From Branchiostoma floridae (lineage: Eukaryota > Chordata > Leptocardii > Amphioxiformes > Branchiostomatidae): DNA of 64,000 nt. How positions within the stretch are numbered: the first letter of the stretch is position 1; every line of letters begins with the position of its first letter. The translations under genes and the position numbers were made by a program. Shown here piece by piece: positions 60,306-64,000 of this stretch. The DNA lies in contig NC_049996.1 of assembly GCF_000003815.2 (NCBI RefSeq), forward strand, positions 8,332,095-8,396,094, given 5' to 3'. Below the pieces are notes generated by a model. The model was not told the DNA's origin and did no database searches. It worked only from the letters and a program-made list of their open reading frames with translations.

Positions 60306-60366
60306 CTTCATGCCCTGTCTCATTGACGACGTAGTGCCATTGACGGTTTCCCCCATGGTTGAGATC
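60306..60366 (-). CDS. Isolated minus-strand exon, possibly of a second lipid-transfer-type gene
   Basis: The 61-nt segment is bounded by a good acceptor (ttatctgtag) and donor (GTATGT). One frame reads DLNHGGNRQWHYVVNETGHE, ending in phase 1. This would follow naturally after the phase-0 end of the lipid-transfer exon at 10811-10679, and resembles the segment that comes next in such proteins. A second frame starts at an ATG in strong context (aaccATGG, 60356-60354) and gives a 17-codon opening exon, MGETVNGTTSSMRQGMK. I cannot decide between them from sequence alone. Confidence 0.3.
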
Positions 60367-61516
60367 CTACAGATAATAATGCGAATAAAGTGAATGTACA
60401 CTTTGTGCAGACTTGGGACAAGATCAATTACATGTGTAAAGTATAAGAAATAAGCATCTACCATTCTTGTACAAAAAAGGTTTGCCCGTAAGGCCAAACG
60501 AAATATTTGAAAGACTTTCTTTTAAGAAAACGATGCAGCCTTGCATTGCTATGGCAGAACTTACATTCAATTACAGCACCCTTGAAAATCTTACAATATG
60601 ACTAATTAACAAATGTTCAACATGCACATATGCCGCAATTAATACTTGTTCTAAAATATACACTGTCATGGTGAGAGACTTGCTAAGTATTACACAACAG
60701 GAAGCAAGAGATGTCATAATCAGATGATCTGGAATCATGCTTGTATCGTAGGAGAGAGAACAAAAAAAGAATGTTCTACGCATACTTTTCAGAGAACCTA
60801 AGATGGCATCAGGCAAACCATTGACAACTTCATGCAATAATAAAAAGAGCACAGTACACTGCCATATAAAATGTTTTGAAAATTCTTAAATGATCTTGCG
60901 GCATAAATGTGCAGAATAAAAGCTGCATGTTGGCATGGTTTTGATACGCAGTCGTATACACAACACGCATATAACTTATAAGTGGTATTGTGTTTAGCGT
61001 CCACTACATAAAACTTACGCAAAAAGATTGAGATGCATGAGAAAACGTATTGTGCGTATGAAAAAGGTCACTACGCAAATCATACAGAATAAGGATGCGC
61101 ATAAGTCTGATCCCGAAGTTTTCAGCATTGTCTCGGCGAGACTTACAAATGGGGCAAGGGGATTCTGGAGTTATAATTTCAAACTAGAGGGAGGCTTTCT
61201 CAGTAAAGAAAATACCTGAGGCAAAGGTAGAGGACTGCTGACACAAGATATGATGTACAATTATCTCCTCACATTGCCTTCATAATAAAAGACATAGCTT
61301 TACGCCTCTGATCATGAAGGTCAAGCTAGTTATGTTCTGAGGGGTTTGTCCTATTTTTAAATGCCATCATCTGTTTGTTTCAAGAGGCGTAGGCTTTCCA
61401 AGTAAAGAAGCGACCTGTCAATAGCATCCTCCTTTGTGTCGATATGACTAAAGTATAAACAGGTATCAGACAGGAATATTCTTATATCTAAGTTTTATCA
61501 TAGTTCTATCATATTA

Positions 61517-62318
61517 NNNNNNNNNNNNNNNNNNNNNNNNNNNNNNNNNNNNNNNNNNNNNNNNNNNNNNNNNNNNNNNNNNNNNNNNNNNNNNNNNNNN
61601 NNNNNNNNNNNNNNNNNNNNNNNNNNNNNNNNNNNNNNNNNNNNNNNNNNNNNNNNNNNNNNNNNNNNNNNNNNNNNNNNNNNNNNNNNNNNNNNNNNNN
61701 NNNNNNNNNNNNNNNNNNNNNNNNNNNNNNNNNNNNNNNNNNNNNNNNNNNNNNNNNNNNNNNNNNNNNNNNNNNNNNNNNNNNNNNNNNNNNNNNNNNN
61801 NNNNNNNNNNNNNNNNNNNNNNNNNNNNNNNNNNNNNNNNNNNNNNNNNNNNNNNNNNNNNNNNNNNNNNNNNNNNNNNNNNNNNNNNNNNNNNNNNNNN
61901 NNNNNNNNNNNNNNNNNNNNNNNNNNNNNNNNNNNNNNNNNNNNNNNNNNNNNNNNNNNNNNNNNNNNNNNNNNNNNNNNNNNNNNNNNNNNNNNNNNNN
62001 NNNNNNNNNNNNNNNNNNNNNNNNNNNNNNNNNNNNNNNNNNNNNNNNNNNNNNNNNNNNNNNNNNNNNNNNNNNNNNNNNNNNNNNNNNNNNNNNNNNN
62101 NNNNNNNNNNNNNNNNNNNNNNNNNNNNNNNNNNNNNNNNNNNNNNNNNNNNNNNNNNNNNNNNNNNNNNNNNNNNNNNNNNNNNNNNNNNNNNNNNNNN
62201 NNNNNNNNNNNNNNNNNNNNNNNNNNNNNNNNNNNNNNNNNNNNNNNNNNNNNNNNNNNNNNNNNNNNNNNNNNNNNNNNNNNNNNNNNNNNNNNNNNNN
62301 NNNNNNNNNNNNNNNNNN
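61517..62318. other. Assembly gap, 802 N
   Basis: The gap lies in the repeat-rich right end, upstream (minus strand) of the isolated exon at 60306-60366. Earlier exons of that gene could be hidden here. Confidence 0.99.
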
Positions 62319-62870
62319 CAAGCATCAAGCAGTGTGGATACTGATCAAAAAGGTATTTGGTTAGGAAAGGAATCAGGCCCGTCCAATTTTGGACAGTCAA
62401 AAATGAAATTAAAAGTTTAAAACAGGGTCGTATCTAGCAAGTTGTATATTGAAGGCTTTATGAGAAAGACTGATTGCAGCTACAGGAACAAGACACAATG
62501 GACTACTGCTACTTATGAGAACAAAAATTCAGTCAACGTGAAAGCGGGTCGACTGTATAGCACAAATAATACCCTAGTCATATACCAAACATGCAGGAGT
62601 TATACTTTCACAATAGTCAATATAATACGGAAAACAGGCTGATTATTTGGAAGAGTTCGAGGATTTCTCGGGAAAGAAAAGACAGAGGACTGATGACACA
62701 ATTCAAGATACCAGTTACAATTATCTCCATGCATTGCTTTTAGGATAAAGGGCATTGCTCTACGATGTTATTCCGTTGTTTGAAGAGGCGTAGGCTTTCC
62801 AAGTAGAGAAGTTACCTGAGGGCGAAGAGTTAATTGCACCCTCCTTTGTGACCCGATGACGCACAAGGAT

Positions 62871-64000
62871 CAGGCAGGTGTTTTAATTGGCCGCCTCCAT
62901 GGGGTGATTTATCACGTTACGCACTGTCCATTTAATGTGTATGTAAAAGGTCACAACAAGGTTTTTTTGTAGGTCAGATGGTAGATACGTCCAATGACGT
63001 TTTGATAGGTCATTGACATCGTGGCAGCACTTTCTGAACAAAGCTTATTAATGAGATGCCAGAGAATTCACGTTAGAGATCGTTTTGCCTTACAAACATG
63101 TCTGTCTCTTTTTTTTAAGCAATAACAAAGTGTTGGTTTTTTCCTATTTTGGATTGTAAAACTTTGTTTATTCAATAGAGGATCAAATCGGCCTTCAGAG
63201 AACAGGTACAGGTAAGGAGCATCTTCTTGATGGTCAATGTTTTCATGAAAATAGTCCCTAAACTTGCTATAGTAGATAGAATAAAGAGCAGCACGATAGT
63301 CCAATAAATGTACCCTCCATGCGGAGTTTCGGCTCCGGATGTTTTAAGGCGTTTTATCAAACTTTCTATTTTGTACTGTTTTCTGTATGTCTTTTCTTTA
63401 TATAAAACGCTTTAAAAACGTTTTAAAAAGCCTAACCTCTGCTTGGAGAGTACTACCATTGGAGCAAAGAAGGACAAGAATCCTCTACTAGGATTTCTCA
63501 GTTAAGGTACCACCCGAGGCGAGGACATTTTCTGCATAGCTGGATTTATGATAAATGACACCCCTTTGTGTAGAAATGGCAGGCACCCTATGGTCAACAG
63601 GAGTTCTGACAGACCGCAGGGTAATTTGTCAATCACCCATTATCCGTCTGATGCACAATTAAAGGCCACAACCTTTACTGGCACTTTTAGTAGGTCATTT
63701 CTTATTGCCATGGGAGCAAACAGTTGGAGAGAAATATTTGGGCAAAGTTGTGGACATCAAAGTACGTATGCGTAAAAACTAAAGCCTTGCCTGATATTTA
63801 TTACCGCTATTGGTAGATCCCGCTTTTCGTGCAGTTTTTTTGTTGCTACGTAAACAACATAGCAGGCAGAAGATGTTTAGATATTGTAGTGAAATTAACA
63901 TGATAATAGATACATATATCTTGCATTTTCACCTCCTGTTACTTTTATGTCTAAGTAGTTGCAGAAGACTTTATGAAAGCCAAATAAGCCTTTAAGTCGA
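62871..64000. other. No supportable gene
   Basis: Open frames on the minus strand at 63068-63360 include a hydrophobic stretch (IVLLFILSTIASLGTIF) but lack convincing splice sites. Nothing else is recognised. Confidence 0.4.

Larger units (their letters stand above)
57900..62870. repeat. Scattered direct duplications around the 802-bp gap
   Basis: 57900-58005 matches 62345-62465 (ttcaatttt.gacagtcaaa, gggtcgtatctag, gcaagttgtatattgaaggc). 61229-61450 matches 62684-62870 (agaggact, aggcgtaggctttccaagta, caccctcctttgtg or its variant). No gene is recognised in these blocks. Confidence 0.6.

Noticed and set aside
61498-62400. 300-codon minus-strand open frame
   Set aside because: It consists of unknown residues across the N gap.

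Overview
The window is eukaryotic, intron-dense animal DNA with two assembly gaps (30372-30471, 100 N; 61517-62318, 802 N). Amphioxus (Branchiostoma) is the best fit. The main gene combines EMI, EGF-like, 'GCWRD...ANEVYQIT' and repeated 'SDGV.VDTTPP' modules, a mixture I associate with lancelet proteins. Introns are many and short, and small palindromic elements and diverged local duplications are dense. The species call is an inference.

Layout. 1-7.7 kb holds no gene I can support; it contains a hairpin-repeat cluster, small duplications and a tRNA-derived SINE head. 7.9-10.0 kb (+) carries a probable four-exon gene for a small membrane protein with a PPxY tail. 10.7-17.5 kb (-) carries the N-terminal exons of a large-lipid-transfer-protein (vitellogenin/apolipophorin-type) gene or gene fragment. 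17.9-18.8 kb is a non-autonomous DNA transposon. 19.7-20.5 kb is a 5'-truncated LINE with a 12-bp target-site duplication.

22.9-56.2 kb (+) is filled by one gene that I can assemble completely: 50 coding exons, 10,275 coding bases, every splice junction phase-compatible, from a signal-peptide ATG to a TAG stop. It encodes a predicted 3,424-residue secreted protein. In order it has a signal peptide, an EMI domain, three EGF-like repeats, a beta-rich middle region, a long run of tandem beta-sandwich repeats, a 'GCWRD' Cys-rich module inside that run, and a DUF642/galactose-binding-like module near the C-terminus. I see no membrane anchor, so an extracellular-matrix or secreted role is inferred.

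Its introns hold the window's most unusual DNA. There is a 1.3-kb foldback transposon with minisatellite-built arms and an 8-bp target-site duplication. There is a second CAGCACTGG hairpin cluster, a palindromic element 40 bp from an exon, and a 44-bp minisatellite that runs into a splice acceptor.

56.2-64 kb is gene-poor and rich in diverged direct duplications. It has three tandem 70-bp hairpins and one minus-strand exon that may belong to a second lipid-transfer-type gene.
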